Positions 10,689 through 23,900 of a stretch of 64,000 bases of DNA are shown here, piece by piece. Made by a program: the position numbers and the translations under genes. The number at the start of each line of letters is the position of its first letter. Positions within the stretch are counted from its first letter, which is position 1. This stretch comes from Corylus avellana (lineage: Eukaryota > Streptophyta > Magnoliopsida > Fagales > Betulaceae). The stretch covers positions 22,870,046 through 22,934,045 of the forward strand of contig NC_081547.1 of NCBI RefSeq assembly GCF_901000735.1, written 5' to 3'. The notes beneath the pieces were generated by a model. That model was given only the letters and a program-made list of their open reading frames with translations, was not told the origin of the DNA and searched no databases.

Positions 10689-11969
10689 TTAATTAGAACT
10701 TTGCTCAGCTAAAACAAAAGGATGGATACACGGAGGATAATCAGCCTCCCACAAATGCTCTCCTTGTAATGATAAAGCTAGTTTTGCAATTCTATGGGCC
10801 ACCCCATTGGCATTCCGAGAAATGTGCTCCATTCTCCACTCTGTGATATTTTCTAGCTGGTGCTTAACATCTTGAATAATTGTCCCGTATCTGTCCCACC
10901 AACTTTCTGATTGTAGCAAGTGTTGAATTACTTCTAATGCATCTCCTTCCAATACAACCTTCTGCCAACCCCTTCTTGCACAAAACGCCACCGCCTGCTT
11001 CATCGCCACAGATTCTGCAACTGCTATATCCCGTATGTAGGGTCTTCTATCGCAATAACTGGCCAACATCGTACCATCATGGCTTCGGGCAACTAAGCCA
11101 ATCCCCATACCCCCTCCTCTAGGATCTATAGAAGCATCCCAATTAATTTTGACAAATCCTTCAGGAGGCTTCTTCCAATTCATATCGTGATTAGCTGAAT
11201 TGAGCATACAATTGCTATTCTTCTGTAATTGCATCGCCTGCTCGTACTCTTCCAGATGAGCCTTCGCTTTTTGTACAACAGCTGCAGGTGAACTCATGAT
11301 CCCTTTAAACACCATAGAATTTCGGCGGAGCCAAATCTGTCTCGCTACTACCACAAACAACTGTATCTCCTTCTCCTCCAATTTTTCCATCAAGTTCCCA
11401 ACAAGGTGCCCAAAATCCGTTTCATTGCTCAGGCTTTTCTGTAGTTTGCGGCTGCATTCCATCCAGACATCTTGAGCCGAGGGGCAACTCCACAGCACAT
11501 GGCATGGGGTTTCCTCCATACGCTCGCAAAGCGGACATAAAGGATCGGGTGTAATATGTCGACGGTAAAGGTTTCCTTTGGTGGGCAGAACATCTTGGCA
11601 AGCTTTCCAGATAAACAATTGTTCATTTCTGGACCCCTTCAGTGCCCATATGTTCCGCCATAAATTCCCTGCAACCTCCATCGACGAACTTGATCCCCTC
11701 CTTGCTTCCCCCAAGGATTGAGCAAGATGATAAGCACTTCGAACCGTAAAAATACCATTTTTTGTTCCCGCCCACACCAACATGTCTTGCTGTCCGCCTG
11801 GGCATATAGGCATATTACAGATCACCTGTACTTCCTCTTTCACGAAAATCCTTTCGATAAGAGGGATATTCCACCATTTTTTATCTTCGTCAATAATGTC
11901 TCGTACCTTGGCATCTTTGCTGAGAACGCAAATCGGCGACTGAACCAAATGAGATGAATCTGTAGGCAA
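10689..11969 (-). pseudogene. LINE protein C-terminal part: zf-RVT and RNase H domains
   Basis: An uninterrupted frame of 426 codons. The N half has W-rich zf-RVT features (LWRNIWALKGSRNEQLFIWK; CPLCERMEETPCHVLWSCPS). The C half is an RNase H domain of the RVT_3 type: INWDASIDPRGGGMGIGLVA, AESVAMKQAVAFC, EGDALEVIQHL, ISRNANGVAHRIAKLAL. The acidic residues D (NWDAS), E (AESVA) and D (EGDAL) are present. It is separated by a stop at about 11970 from the RT part, so the original protein is broken. Confidence 0.85.
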
Positions 11970-11972
11970 CCA

Positions 11973-13610
11973 TCAATCGCCCCATATGTGAATTGTATGA
12001 CCATTTCCTACCCTCCATAGCAGTCCGGCCTGCAGTAATTTCCTCGCATTCCAGATGCTACGCCAAGCGAAGGAAGGTCTATTCCCCAAATTAGATTCCA
12101 GAAAAATTCCATTCGAAAAATACTTCGCTTTTAAAACCCGTGCTACAAGAGAGTTAGGATTTTGGACAAGGCGCCATCCTTGCTTTGCTAGAAGGGCCTG
12201 GTTGAAGTTTTCTAAATCACGATACCCCAATCCTCCCCTTGCCTTTTGTGTCCCCAACTTGTCCCATCCCATCCAAGCCACCCTTGATAAATTATCCTTG
12301 TGTCCCCACCAAAACCTAAGCATCATAGAATTAATCCGTTTGCATAGAGTCTTTGGTAGCTTGAATACACTCATCGTGTAGGTCGGTATCGCTTGAATCA
12401 CCGACTTCAGAAGCACTTCCTTCCCCGCTTGAGATAGGAATTTTTCCTTCCATCCGTTGATACGATCCCATATACGTCCTTGAATATTTTTAAAGGAGCG
12501 TAAACGAGACCTGCCAATGAGAGACGGGAGGCCTAAATACTTTTCGTAGCTTTGTGTAGAATTGACGCCCACTAAAGCTTTTATATGAGCCCGAACTTCC
12601 ACCTTTGTATTTTTGCTAAAGAATAAGGATGTTTTCTCCCTATTTAGCTTTTGGCCAGAACTTCTCTCATACAGCTCAAGAATCTCTTGCAACTTGTTCC
12701 ATTCATCAATGTTTGCCCGACAAAAAAGCAGACTATCATCTGCAAAGAACAGATGATTGAGACTTATTCCCCCCCGTGTTATAGGCAAACCTGTAATCTT
12801 CTTTTGCAATTCAGCTCGACAAAGCATATGGCTAAGCCCTTCAGCACATAAAATAAAGAGGTATGGAGAGAGAGGATCCCCTTGCCGCAATCCCCTGGAT
12901 GGAATAATTTTTCCATAGGCTTGGCCATTCACCAACACCGAAAAGACACCATACGTACACAAATCATAATTTTTTCAACCCATCTTGTGTCAAAACCGAA
13001 TCTAAGCATAATCTTCTCTAGAAAATCCCATTCAACTCTGTCGTACGCCTTACTCATATCGAGTTTGAGTGCCATATACCCCTTACGCCCCTTCATTCTA
13101 TTGCTCATTGTGTGTAATGCTTCAAAGGTCACCAAAATGTTGTCGGTGATGAGTCTACCTGGCACAAATGCACTTTGATAGGGAGAAATAATATTAGGTA
13201 GCACTTTTTTCAGCCTATTAGCTATAACCTTTGCTATTATTTTGTAAATAACATTGCATAAACTAATAGGCCTGAAACCAGACACAATAGAAGGTCTCTT
13301 TTTTTTTGGGATCAATGCAATATACGTTTGATTAATACTAGGTTCAAAAATACCTCCATTCAGGAAACCGAGCACTGCTTCACAAACCTCCTGATTGACG
13401 ACTCCCCAAGAATTTTGGAAAAAACAGGCCCCATATCCGTCTGGGCCCGGTGATTTCATAGGTGCCATCCCCATCAATGCTACCTCCACTTCATCCTTAG
13501 AAAAATCAGCTAGGAGCAACTGGTTCATGTCACCCGTCACCCTCTGTTCTAGCCCCTCCAAACAAGAATCTATTTCTTCTATTCCCCAGTGTAAGATCAA
13601 TGGAGGGTGA
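11973..13610 (-). pseudogene. LINE reverse transcriptase pseudogene (two overlapping frames)
   Basis: The N part (about 12929-13600) reads SPGPDGYGACFFQNSWGVVN, FRPISLCNVIYKIIAKVIAN, SAFVPGRLITDNILV and KLDMSKAYDRVEWDFLEKIM. The C part (11973-12962) reads PSRGLRQGDPLSPYLFILCA, LFFADDSLLFCRA (the FADD active site), YLGLPSLIGRSR and a FWWGHKDN block. A frameshift lies at about 12930-12960. These are the classical plant L1 RT blocks in order. Confidence 0.88.
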
Positions 13611-13639
13611 TCAACTTCTATTTATTTTAATATATATAT

Positions 13640-13694
13640 ACCTAAAAACTACCATTAATTAAAATAAACAACGTTAAGTCTGTTTTTTTTTTTT
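13640..13694 (+). repeat. Third, partial copy of the Mutator inverted repeat end
   Basis: CCTAAAAACTACC, AACGTTAAGTCTG and a T-run match 5340-5415, same orientation. It stands in inverted orientation to the copy at 10507-10651 across the LINE. Confidence 0.75.
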
Positions 13695-13703
13695 ATTCCC
13701 TTG

Positions 13704-13706
<3 letters not shown>

Positions 13707-13753
<47 letters not shown>
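13707..13753. repeat. (TA)n microsatellite
   Basis: About 23 uninterrupted TA units. Confidence 0.9.
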
Positions 13754-13755
<2 letters not shown>

Positions 13756-14890
13756 CAGAATTAAAAATGAGTTTGACATCTCATTCTTATTTTGGCTCCT
13801 CCAAATAAGAAATTATGAGGATCGAGTGAAAATGCGGGCGGATAATAATCGCCTGCATATGCTATCCGCACTTATCTGCAATCTGTTATCCGCATATGCA
13901 AATGCGGATGTAAATAGCAAAAACTAATATTCACAAATGTAGATGTAGATATTATCTGCATCCCTATTCCTTTATATATTTAATATATATTATATTTTTA
14001 TATATATACATATATATTATATTTAATATTTTTTAATTTATGTTTGTCGGATTTGTAATTTATGTTTCTTATATTTGCTAGATTTGTAATGTTGTTGGAT
14101 TTCACTTTTAGAAAACTCTTCTGATTTGTTATGATTAACTGCCTTATATGTTCTTCATTTATTATTATTTTTTTAAAATGTTTTTTTCTTGTCACAAACT
14201 ACAGATTTACTAGAAGCTAAATATTAAAGAATATATGTGATGAAAATTTACTGGCAAAATGATTAGCAAGTGTGATATGAATAATAGTGTTCAATTATAA
14301 ATAATGTCTTATTTATTTATTTTTTATTTTTTTATTTACTAGAAGCAATAACTAGTGAATTGCAATTTCAAGGTCTAAAACGATCATATTCTTACCTCAA
14401 ATGCAGATAGCGAATAATATCTGCATTAACCGCGCGAATGCAAATAATAATCACATGAAGTGAGATGAGAGTTGAGTAAATAGCATTACTCTGTACCAAC
14501 AGACTACCACTGGGAAAGAGATTTTGCATTTTGGAATGAATGAAACAATTTTTAGTGCTGATTTGAGAAGTGTAGCATTTCTCTTAATCAATATGTTTTA
14601 CTTTCCACTTAAAGCTCTGTCTTACATATGGGCATTTCAAGATTGAATACTTCATAAATAATTTACGGTTTTGTATTTGTAAAAACTTTGTAGTTTCGTT
14701 TTCTAATGTAAGAGGGGTTCATAAAGTGGGTTAAAGTGTTGGTAGGAATCGATTGTAATTGGTAGAGAGTAAATACTACACACACTTTCATTCTCACACT
14801 CTTACTTCTATTCTTCATCGCGTTGCTTTTAAAATCACAATTTGGTCAAAATCCAATAATAATTTATCTCGAATCAAATGATAATTTTAA
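13754..14890. other. No gene; GCGGAT-rich repeat remnant and MITE-like debris
   Basis: 13820-14470 holds repeated words such as GCGGATAATAATCGC, TATCCGCA and AATGCGGATG in both orientations near its two ends, with an AT-rich centre, which suggests an old non-autonomous DNA transposon. I could not fix its ends. Sequence 14830-14880 resembles part of the hairpin at 63697-63811. Confidence 0.4.
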
Positions 14891-16375
14891 GGGAAAAATA
14901 TAAAAAAGCCCCCCAAACTACCAGCTGTTTTCGATTTAGCTCCCTGATGTTTCAAAAGTCATAAAGTAGCCCCCTAAACTACCAAACTGTCGCATTTTGG
15001 CCACTCCGTTAGTCAAAACCGTTAGTCTCGACGGAAACTACAAAACGGCGTTTGGTTATGGGTAAGTTACAAAAATGCCATTCTATGTTTTTTTTTTTTT
15101 TTTTTTTTTCTTTTTTTTTTAAGGAGGAGTAAAACGGCGCCGTTTTGCTTAGGTTAATTAAACCCTTTTCCCCATTCTCAATCAATCCCACGCAGCACAG
15201 CTCCCCCCCTCCCCCTCACGCACAACTGTGGCCGATTCTCTTCTCCACATGCACAGCTCCGGTGATCCAGCCCATCGCGCCGGTGGTCCCCCTCACGCCG
15301 ATCGTCCGTCGTCCCGTCTTCACGTCGTCGTCCTGCAAAACCCAAAAACCCAGAAATCATTCCGTCCAACCCAGAAATCATTCCATCAAAACCCACTAGC
15401 CGGGTTGTTGATCTGTAACATTCACATTCTTTGATTTCATGGCTACTGCAGAGAAAAACCAAATTCAATTCCCATAGATGGGTTTGGGTGTTGTTTTCTG
15501 CCCTGGAGTTTTTTTTTTTTTTTGTCGGTTCTCTTAGGATTGTCCAATAGTTAGAGGCTAAGATTTGAGGGTGTTTTTATGTGGGATTGTAATTTCGTGA
15601 AATGGGGTTGTTATCAAGTTGCACTATTCTTCCACAGATTCTGTTCACGGAGCTGAAATGAACTCCCGATGGTGTTTGTGTTTATTTGAAATTGAAACTT
15701 GGCCTTTCATGAATATTGAACCCAAAAACTGGATTTTAATGCGCCGAAAATGATTATAATGGCATCCATTTAAGCGATGTTTATCAGAGAAACTTCATAC
15801 TCATTGAGCTTCAAACCCACAAAACTTGTTGAGATGCCGCAAGTTTTGCTTAATCTATATTTCTGCAAGCTCAGATATAGTAAACCCTCTCGAAGATCCG
15901 AAACGAAAGCAAGCTTTGCAACCAGATTTTTCTAATGAGAAGTTGAACCTAAGCGATTGAGAAGGAGATGAAACCATATTTCTCTCCAGAGGAGTTGAAC
16001 CCAACATCTGAGACAAGATGAAGTCTGAGCCGAGAAGAAGGTTTGTTTAGGCGTGGAGGGAAAACGCTGAACAAGGGTTTAATTAACCTAAGCAAAACGG
16101 CGCCGTTTTGCTTAGGGTAAGTGAACCCTTTTGAGAGCAAAACGGCGCCTCCTTAAAAAAAAAAAAAATAAAAAAAATAGAAGGGCATTTTTGTAACTTA
16201 CCCGTAACCAAACGACGTCATTTTGTAGTTTCCGTCCAGACTGACGGTTTTGACTAACAGAGTGGCCAAAATGCGACAGTTTGGTAGTTTATGGGGCTAC
16301 TTTATGACTTTTGGAACATCAAGGGGTTAAATTGAAAACGGCTGGTAGTTTGAGGGGCTTTTTTATATTTTTCCC
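14891..16375. mobile_element. Mutator-like element with ~280-bp inverted repeats and GC-rich core (possible Pack-MULE)
   Basis: Terminal inverted repeats 14891-15170 and 16075-16375 begin GGGAAAAATATAAAAAAGCC and match with few differences. They include the palindrome AAAACGGCGCCGTTTT near the inner end. The flanks TAATTTTAA at 14882-14890 and 16376-16384 are an exact 9-bp target duplication. The ~900-bp inside has no transposase. Its left part (about 15180-15400) is strikingly GC- and C-rich compared with surroundings, and both inner ends look like gene 5' regions rather than transposon DNA. Non-autonomous MULE is firm; gene capture is inference. Confidence 0.88.
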
Positions 16376-16433
16376 TAATTTTAAAGACACGTCAGAGAGT
16401 GCGAGTGTAGGACTGCATGTATCATTACTCTTT

Positions 16434-16590
16434 TTCATAGGTGGTCCATTTACATGGTATACCTAAATCTATTGTCTATGATAGAAATGTGAAATTTGTA
16501 CGCCAATAGGAACAAAGTTCAAATTGTCTAGTGCTTTTTCACCCGCAAACAGATGGACAAACCGAAATGGTAGATGAACCAATAGTTAGT
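16434..16590 (+). pseudogene. Gypsy integrase relic
   Basis: Plus-strand frames give GIPKSIVYDRNVKF and, after a frameshift, GTKFKLSSAF and HPQTDGQTEMV. These are the conserved Ty3/Gypsy integrase words in order, with the end of the catalytic core. No LTR was found nearby. Confidence 0.8.
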
Positions 16591-17867
16591 TTTTGTATTT
16601 CTGTTGGTTGAGGTGTAGAGATTGTGTTGAGCTGCTTGTTTATGCAGCAATGCTCTGGTTAACTTTGGAGGGATGTGTTGTAATCAGTTTTGTTTTAAGT
16701 AAAATTATGCTTATTCATTAAAAAAAATAAATGTGCATGAGAATTGAGACACAGAATGGATGTTGGACAATCTCCTGCTTGGAAGCACCTACCTCTGATA
16801 GGTAAAATAATTATGGTTGTGATTCTGATTCCTTAATGACTTGTATTTTATTAATTGGAATATCAAGTTGATTGGCACGATAGACTTGCACTTTGGTTGG
16901 TTTTTCGCCTAATACGCTTTGATGTTGATCTGAAATCTGAATCCATCCTCCAAAAAATTCAATCACTACTCCCACGAAATCAGAGGTGGTGGATTTCTCC
17001 TTGATGCCTGGGAAGTATTCATAAATAATCTACTTAAAAGAACTTCAGGACCACTCTATAATTCGAAAATGTAACCTAAAACTGATCCTGTTCTAGCACG
17101 TTAAGCTAAAATAATGGTAAAGAAATCTTTACTTTCATCAAAACATTCTGCTGAAAAGCAATCTTCATCCATAAGGGATGTTCGATTCGTCTTTGGAAGG
17201 TGATCCGCGAAAAGGGTGTATTCTTCAAGAACATTTTGTTGATTCTAGTCAAGCAAATCGTTTAAACACAATCCTCCCCTATTCTGAGAGCCTCACATGT
17301 AGGGCAACAATTATGGGTTGCTACCAAGCCTACCATACAATGTGTCGCCTCAGTTGATTGGGGGAAGGGGAGCATTTTATGATTTGCCTGTATACCCATA
17401 TTGCTTCCTTAGATGGCATGCTTTACATCAGTTTAATCGCAAATTTCAGATTTTCGACCATGATATTCCAATATCTAAAAAAAAGTATTCGAACAGTTTT
17501 GGAAAGATCAGAACCTTTTTACGATGAGTTCACGATCAGGCGGCGAACCCCAGGTTGAAATGATAATAGTTTCAAATGGTCACATAGGAAATGAGTTAGC
17601 ATGTTATAGAAATTCAATATAATTGTTGCATCTGGTTTCAGGTCTTGATTTCTACTATAAGCAGACCAGCTTAGAGCATCATATCTTGAAATTTATACAC
17701 AAATCCACTATAGTTCTCAGATGAGGTGAATGGTGAGTTTTAAATACCAATGTAGTTGCCTGTTCGAATTGAGGTGAGTTATAGTGAAAAATCGGATCTG
17801 CAATGCAAGGCAAAACACTCACAGACCATGTTGTCAGCTTTGAGTGCGGTTGTACTTGGTTGGGTAT
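16591..17867. other. Region downstream of the ABCC gene, no gene recognised
   Basis: 17560-17867 should contain the 3' UTR of the ABCC transcript. The open frames at 17318-17558 overlap in two frames and match no family I know. The rest is unassigned. Confidence 0.45.
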
Positions 17868-20800
17868 TCACATTGTAGAAGCTTTAGCAAAACCTGAAAA
17901 TCTAGAGAACTCGTCTTGAAGGAGAGCCTGTGGGTTACCCTGTTCAACCTATGCAAGTAAAAAGATTTTAAGAGGTTAATCCAATATAAAATGGCAAGGA
18001 AACATCTATTCAGCGACTACCAATTAGAATAAAACATTAGATAAAATTTTATTGAAATACTCAAATTCATAAATGACTTGAATGTACCACTTTTTCTTTC
18101 TTTACCAATGTAAAGTGCATACATACACTAGATATGCCAGCTCTCAAATGTGCTAAAGAACAAAGAGACAGATCCATAAACTTGATCACCAATTTGTTTA
18201 GCAGTTGACATTCATGATTCTTATCAAATAAAGCTGAATATTAGTGGTAATGCAGCATTGTGCGCTCAAGAAAGTATCCAACTTGGAAAAGTTATGAGAT
18301 TGTTCATAGGCATTACCAACTAAGATATTAGGGCATAATACAAACAAATTTGTATACCATTTGTTATGTATAAGTTCCAGAGACCTAATACCTGTACTAC
18401 AACTTCTTGATAGAATATTTCATTGAAAAATGCTTATGCTGCTCTGGACATTCAAAATTCTACATAAAACCAGTGTAACTATTGTTCATGGGCAAGGGAT
18501 TTATGTCCGCATATGGTCCATCCACTTAAATCAATGATTATATATGAATCTAAACCAAATTAGCCAAGAAAATTAATTAATAAACCAAATATGATAAGGA
18601 TAAAGTATTAAATCACTAATTGTTCCAAAAACTTAAGTTTATAGAAAATTATGAATTTAATTATTTAATTAATATTTCATTTGATTATTTTCTTGAAATT
18701 TGTTAAAATAATAATTAAGTGATTAAATTTATCTCTTCTTATGAGTTTAAGCTTTTGAAATAACTGGTAATTTAATATGGTATTAAAGCCAAAGGTCTTG
18801 AGATCGAACCTTGACTTCGTCAATTCACTCCATTTAAATTAAATATTCGACTTGTTGGACCCCACCTATTAAAATAGAGTTTGAGCCCATACGCGAGGAG
18901 GAGTGTTAAAGTAACGATTTAGTTCTTCCTATGAGCTTAAGTTTTTGGAATAACTGATAATTTAACAAAATCAATTCATTAAATTCAAGAATTCAGTCCT
19001 AGTCATCCTAATTTATTAGGCTCATTCTCATCATCTGTTAGCCGTACCATTGTCCACACCACAAGATATTTAATATTATCAAAATTTGTAACAGATTTCT
19101 TCTCCTTTTTAGAATATAATATCTGGGGAGGAAACAAATGAATCAATAACAAAAGACATACACCCATAGCACACACAAACGCATACAGAAGCACACCAAG
19201 ATAAGCATACCAGGATCCCATGGTCAAGAATGAGGATATTGTCCATGTTCAAGACCATGGAAATGCGGTGAGCAATTGTGATCACTGTCATGCCTCTGCA
19301 TTCAGTAGATATGGTATTTTGTATTACTGAAGCGGTTTGAGTGTCAACATTGGCCGTGCACTCATCCAAACACAGTACCTGAAATCATAATACTGTCAGT
19401 ACTCTCTACTTCTCTCATATTATACCCCCTCCCCATCCCCAAAAAAATTAAAAGCAATACATACACACACACACACAATAATTTCTAATAAACTACTTTG
19501 CATACAACATACATCACAACCCTCTTGTTATCTTTTCCATTTGTTTATCACCTTTCTTTCTCTCTTCATTGTTTTGCTAGAAATCATAATCTGTTTCAAA
19601 TTCTCATGGATGACAGAAAGAACAGGAGCATATACAATAAAAAACTAATGCGGTCTGTAAACTCCAAATGCACCCCCATAGGAGAGTGATTAGGATGTAC
19701 TAATGAAGACAACTGACATAAATTTACCATGGCACTCAAGCATACATAAATTATTTTAAGTAGAATGTTGTCAAAAAAGAAAAGGACTAACATCTCTGGA
19801 ATGTAACGATTCAACTGAAGCTACAATTATTACCAGGGTAGAAAGGTATGCCGGATTTCTGTTGCAAAACCGAGTAGGGATAGGCATCTAGGATCCATAT
19901 GGAAAAGTGAATTTGGTTCTTTATATTTACTTTAAATCATGCAAGAATGAATTTATTGCTCAGAAGTTTGAAGAGATTATTTCCCTAAATAGTCTATTTC
20001 TACACTATCAATAAATTTAATATTAAGTGCTTTTCATGCTTGGATGAATTCATCCTAGAACTTTCTGCTTGAAACTTTAGTAGTTAGATAGTGTGGGCAT
20101 CCAATCAGAAAAACATGACCTTCGTAGACTTGAGGAGTGCACGTGCAAGGCAAAGCAGCTGCCGTTGCCCAACAGAAAATGACATCCCAGCTTCCTTTAT
20201 GTGAACATCTAGCCCTCCAGCTGCTTCTACTTCATCCTTGACATGGCATTTCTCCAGAACCTTCCAAATCTTAAAGTCGTCACTAACCCGGAATGGATCT
20301 AGATTATCCCTAGGGATTTGAAAGAACACAGTCAATGTAATCATATGATAATGAAACCATAACATAAATAACACTGATATATCTGAAAAAGGCACAATAG
20401 CCAAGAAATTATATCTGAAGAACATATAATCAACAAAATTGCATGAAAAGTATAAAAGACATTTCCATGGATTACCTTAATGAACCATCAAATAAGCATG
20501 GACTCTGGGGAACAACAGAGAAATGTGAACGGAGATCTCTAACAGGAACATCAGCTATGTTTATCCCATCCACCAAAATACATCCACCACTTATTGGTGT
20601 AAGGCGGAAAAGGGCATTCAAAACACTAGATTTTCCTGCACCCGTTCTTCCAATGATTCCAACCTTGAAAAAGGTGAAGAGGAAAATGCCAATGATGTGG
20701 TAAGAATAATCCAAATAAAAGATATGAAGCCTTAACTGAATTTAATCAATAAATGCGAATCCTGCACAAAACTGAATAATCATGATCTACCTAATTATAT

Positions 20801-20970
20801 GCACCTACCTGCATCCCTTCCACAATCGTAAAAGAAATTTCATGAAGCGCATCTGGCAAAGATGGCATGTATCTCAAAGAAACATTTTGAAATTCAATCA
20901 GTCCTCGAGTTGGCCAATCTGGATCCAAGGATTGGCATCCATGCAGTTCTTCTTGAGGAATGTCCATATA
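17868..20970 (-). CDS. ABCC13: ABCC gene exons 31-35: second nucleotide-binding domain and C terminus
   Basis: Exons: 20970-20809, 20663-20476, 20309-20120, 19378-19211, 17948-17868 (residues 1209-1470). NBD2 carries [10 protein letters not shown] (Walker A), a Q-loop at VVPQSP, signature [16 protein letters not shown], Walker [13 protein letters not shown] with the catalytic Glu, and switch histidine in TIAHRISM. The final exon encodes [10 protein letters not shown], the usual ABCC ending after the D-loop and H-loop, and stops TGA at 17870-17868. Intron 34 (1262 bp) contains a TRIM copy. Exon 35 is assigned by the in-frame acceptor ATAG at 17949-17950 and by family-typical sequence. Confidence 0.94.
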
Positions 20971-23900
20971 CTAAAGAGAACATAACCAAATGTAAGTAAT
21001 CAGAAAAGGAAGTATCTATGGAAGTCTATCATAGTACCTGAAGAGCTCTTTCAACAGAAACCATTTCCTTCTCTGTTTCAGTAAAACTTGATAAAAAGCT
21101 GCCCAGCAAAGTCACAATTGGGGCGGCATAGGAAAGAGCCAATCCTACCTGTAAAAGAACACAGCAGTTTCCACTGAATTCCAGGTTTCACAAAGTATGC
21201 AAATAATTCAAGTACAATAAAAATTTAGACTTCTATCTAGTAATCAGAATATTATAGGTAGAAGGAATTGAAATGCATAATGGCAGTCAAAGATATACAA
21301 GGAGCAGAATAACGTACCAACCCTGGGGTGCCGAAACTAACTGGTAAACCACCATGAGATCCAATAACAGCCATCATGGCAACAAATGAGATGATAAATG
21401 CTGCTAACAACTGGAAGAAGATGACTGGTCACCATACTAGTCACAGTAGGCAATAAGTATTATCCTAAACCACTAAGCATATGGCATAAAAGTTACCCTT
21501 TAAGTGTCCGATCACAATCCTCCATTTTGAAAAGTCAATACCAAGTTATAACTATCACCCTACACTATAAAGCACATATTTTTCTTTGAATGACTCCTTA
21601 CCTTAATGTTTAACCATTCTTAAGTTAAGTACTGGAAGGGTAATATTTAAAAGCTGTAGTAGAATTAGCCAGTTCCAAGAAATTTATTACAACCTCCATA
21701 GGACCATAGATTATTGAAGTAATGTTGTATATATCAAAAAGCGTAAGGCGCCCCTTAAGTACACAGGAAAACCAACGTTAGCCCACAAAATGACCCCGTT
21801 AAGAGAGCCCTAATCCCCCCAAAAAAAAAACCCTAGGCCCGCAAAACAGACCTAGATTATTGACTTCTTCAAAGAGGATAATCTCTATGGGGCAGAGTAT
21901 TGTCTAGAGCAAAGCTTCAGATCAGGGAACCAGCCTAATGAATAGAACTTCAGAGTAAAAAAAGTTTTATTAGATTAGATGTCAGTAAAAAACCTATCAT
22001 GAAGTCATTTCAATTCTTGTGATATACCTGAAGACGCAGGGAAAGCCACAAACTTGCCGTCAATTCGGTGTAAGAAGTTTGCTGGTACAATGTAACATGC
22101 TGAGTGAATGTGGTGAAGAAAAAGTCCTGCCCAAAACAAGCATCGATTAATTCCAAGATTTATAGATGTGATTATCAGCACAAATTGCCGATCATAATCA
22201 ATACAAATAAATGTGAAAACAAGATTGGCAGAGTAGCTCAATAAAATAGGGGAAACCTTTTGTTTTAATAAAAAGGAACATACAGAACATTAAGTACTCT
22301 TTGCATTGGTATACTAGAGCAATACAATAAATTTAGCATACCTATGATAACAATGCTGTTTTTATTTTTTATTTTTTTAAGAGTAATATATATGAGTAAG
22401 GGAAATCTTATAATTTTACCGTTAATATGATAAAAACAGAGAAGCTGCCACTCAAGGGTTGAGCTCTCATAATCTTTTTCACATGCTCTCTTTTTCTCTA
22501 GTTGTCAATGCCACATGGTATCAAAACACCAATTTAAAACCATAACCCTAAAGTCATTATTTTTTCTCTCATCTTATTTCCTTTTCTCTTCACTTTTCTC
22601 TTGTTTTTCTTTCCAAACCCTAAAACTTTCACTACCCCAAATAAGTCAAAGCAAGTATTAACGAGATTTGTCGTATGGACTCTGTATAATCGTGCAGCAT
22701 AGATTAGAGATCATTGGGAGGTTGTATGTCACATATTAAGGTACTTTTTTTTTTGATAAGTAATGTAGTATATATCAAAAAAAGCGCAAAGCGCCTCTAA
22801 GTACACAATAATGTATACAAAGGAACCCAACCAAACACCCTAACAAACCAAAAAACCCAGAAAAACCCAATCAAACCAAACACCCAACCAAAAGGGTATA
22901 CAAGAGACCCAACCAAAAACCCAAGAAAAGCCCTAGTGCATCTAAGGTGGAAACCTAGTGCACCTCAGGGGGAAATGAAAAGGCATTTTTCGACCCCAAA
23001 AAACCCCGCCGACGCCGGCCCTTCACCGGAGAGATGGTTTTTTAACGTTCTAACAACTATGAGGTTGTTGGAATATGTAAAGCAGATTGGTGGGGAGATC
23101 ATCTTCACAAACGATCTGTGCCAGCTTTTTGTACTTGTATTGGTAGTAATTTGGTAACCCAGAGCGGGAAGTGGTGGCATGGTCTAGCCTTGAAGTTGAG
23201 TATCGAGCAGCATCAAAGTTTAGTATCAAGGAGCATCGAAGTTGAGTATCGAGCTATGGCTCTTATAGCATATGAAATTAATTGTGTGAAATTTCTTGTA
23301 AAAGAATTGGATTTTTATTGTTTTTTGATAAATAAGTGATTTATGGAAAAGTGCAGAGGGGCGCAATCCTAGTACACAAGATGTATACAAAGAAAGGCTC
23401 CACTAAAGGCTAAAAGAGGAACATAAAGACAAAAATTGAAGCATAGTGAAAAACTGACACTTTGAAAGCATCAGGCCCAATGAAACAAAGTCTGGATAAA
23501 CAGCTTTTTGAGCTCTTCCAACAACCTTTCTTGATCTTCAAAATATCTTGCATTCCGCTCTCTCCAAATAGTCCACATTAGACATAGTGGGGCGATACGC
23601 CACACCTCCTTTGCTAAACTATTGTCACTCTGACCTCGCCAACAAGTTAACAAATCTGTCACCTCTTCAGACATGACCCAAGTGACATAAAAAAGAATAA
23701 ATAACACACTCCATAAAGCTCGTGCCACTTCACAATGAAGGAGAAGATGGTTGACAGATTCGCTACTTTACTTACACATACAACACTATTCCACCACAAT
23801 AATACCTGTCTTGCGCAAATTATCCAAAGTCAGAATCTTTCCTAGTACAAAATAGCACCTAAATAAACTCCTTCTAATGCTTCAAGCAACACACCAGCAT

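Larger units (their letters stand above)
10652..13619 (-). mobile_element. 5'-truncated L1-type LINE
   Basis: Minus-strand non-LTR retrotransposon. The poly-A tail shows as T(18) at 10652-10669. Upstream on the minus strand are RNase H, zf-RVT and reverse transcriptase coding parts. The endonuclease domain and 5' UTR are missing, as is common for LINE copies truncated during target-primed insertion. The 5' edge at about 13619 is placed where coding similarity stops. No convincing target duplication was found; both sides instead carry inverted copies of the Mutator repeat. Confidence 0.85.

Noticed and set aside
15145..15468. Open frames on both strands in the GC-rich core of the 14891-16375 element
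   Set aside because: GC-rich DNA gives overlapping open frames on both strands; none has a recognisable domain. Treated as transposon content, possibly a captured fragment, not a gene.
17318..17558. Two overlapping plus-strand frames downstream of the ABCC stop
   Set aside because: They overlap in different frames, are short, and have no recognised motif or exon borders.
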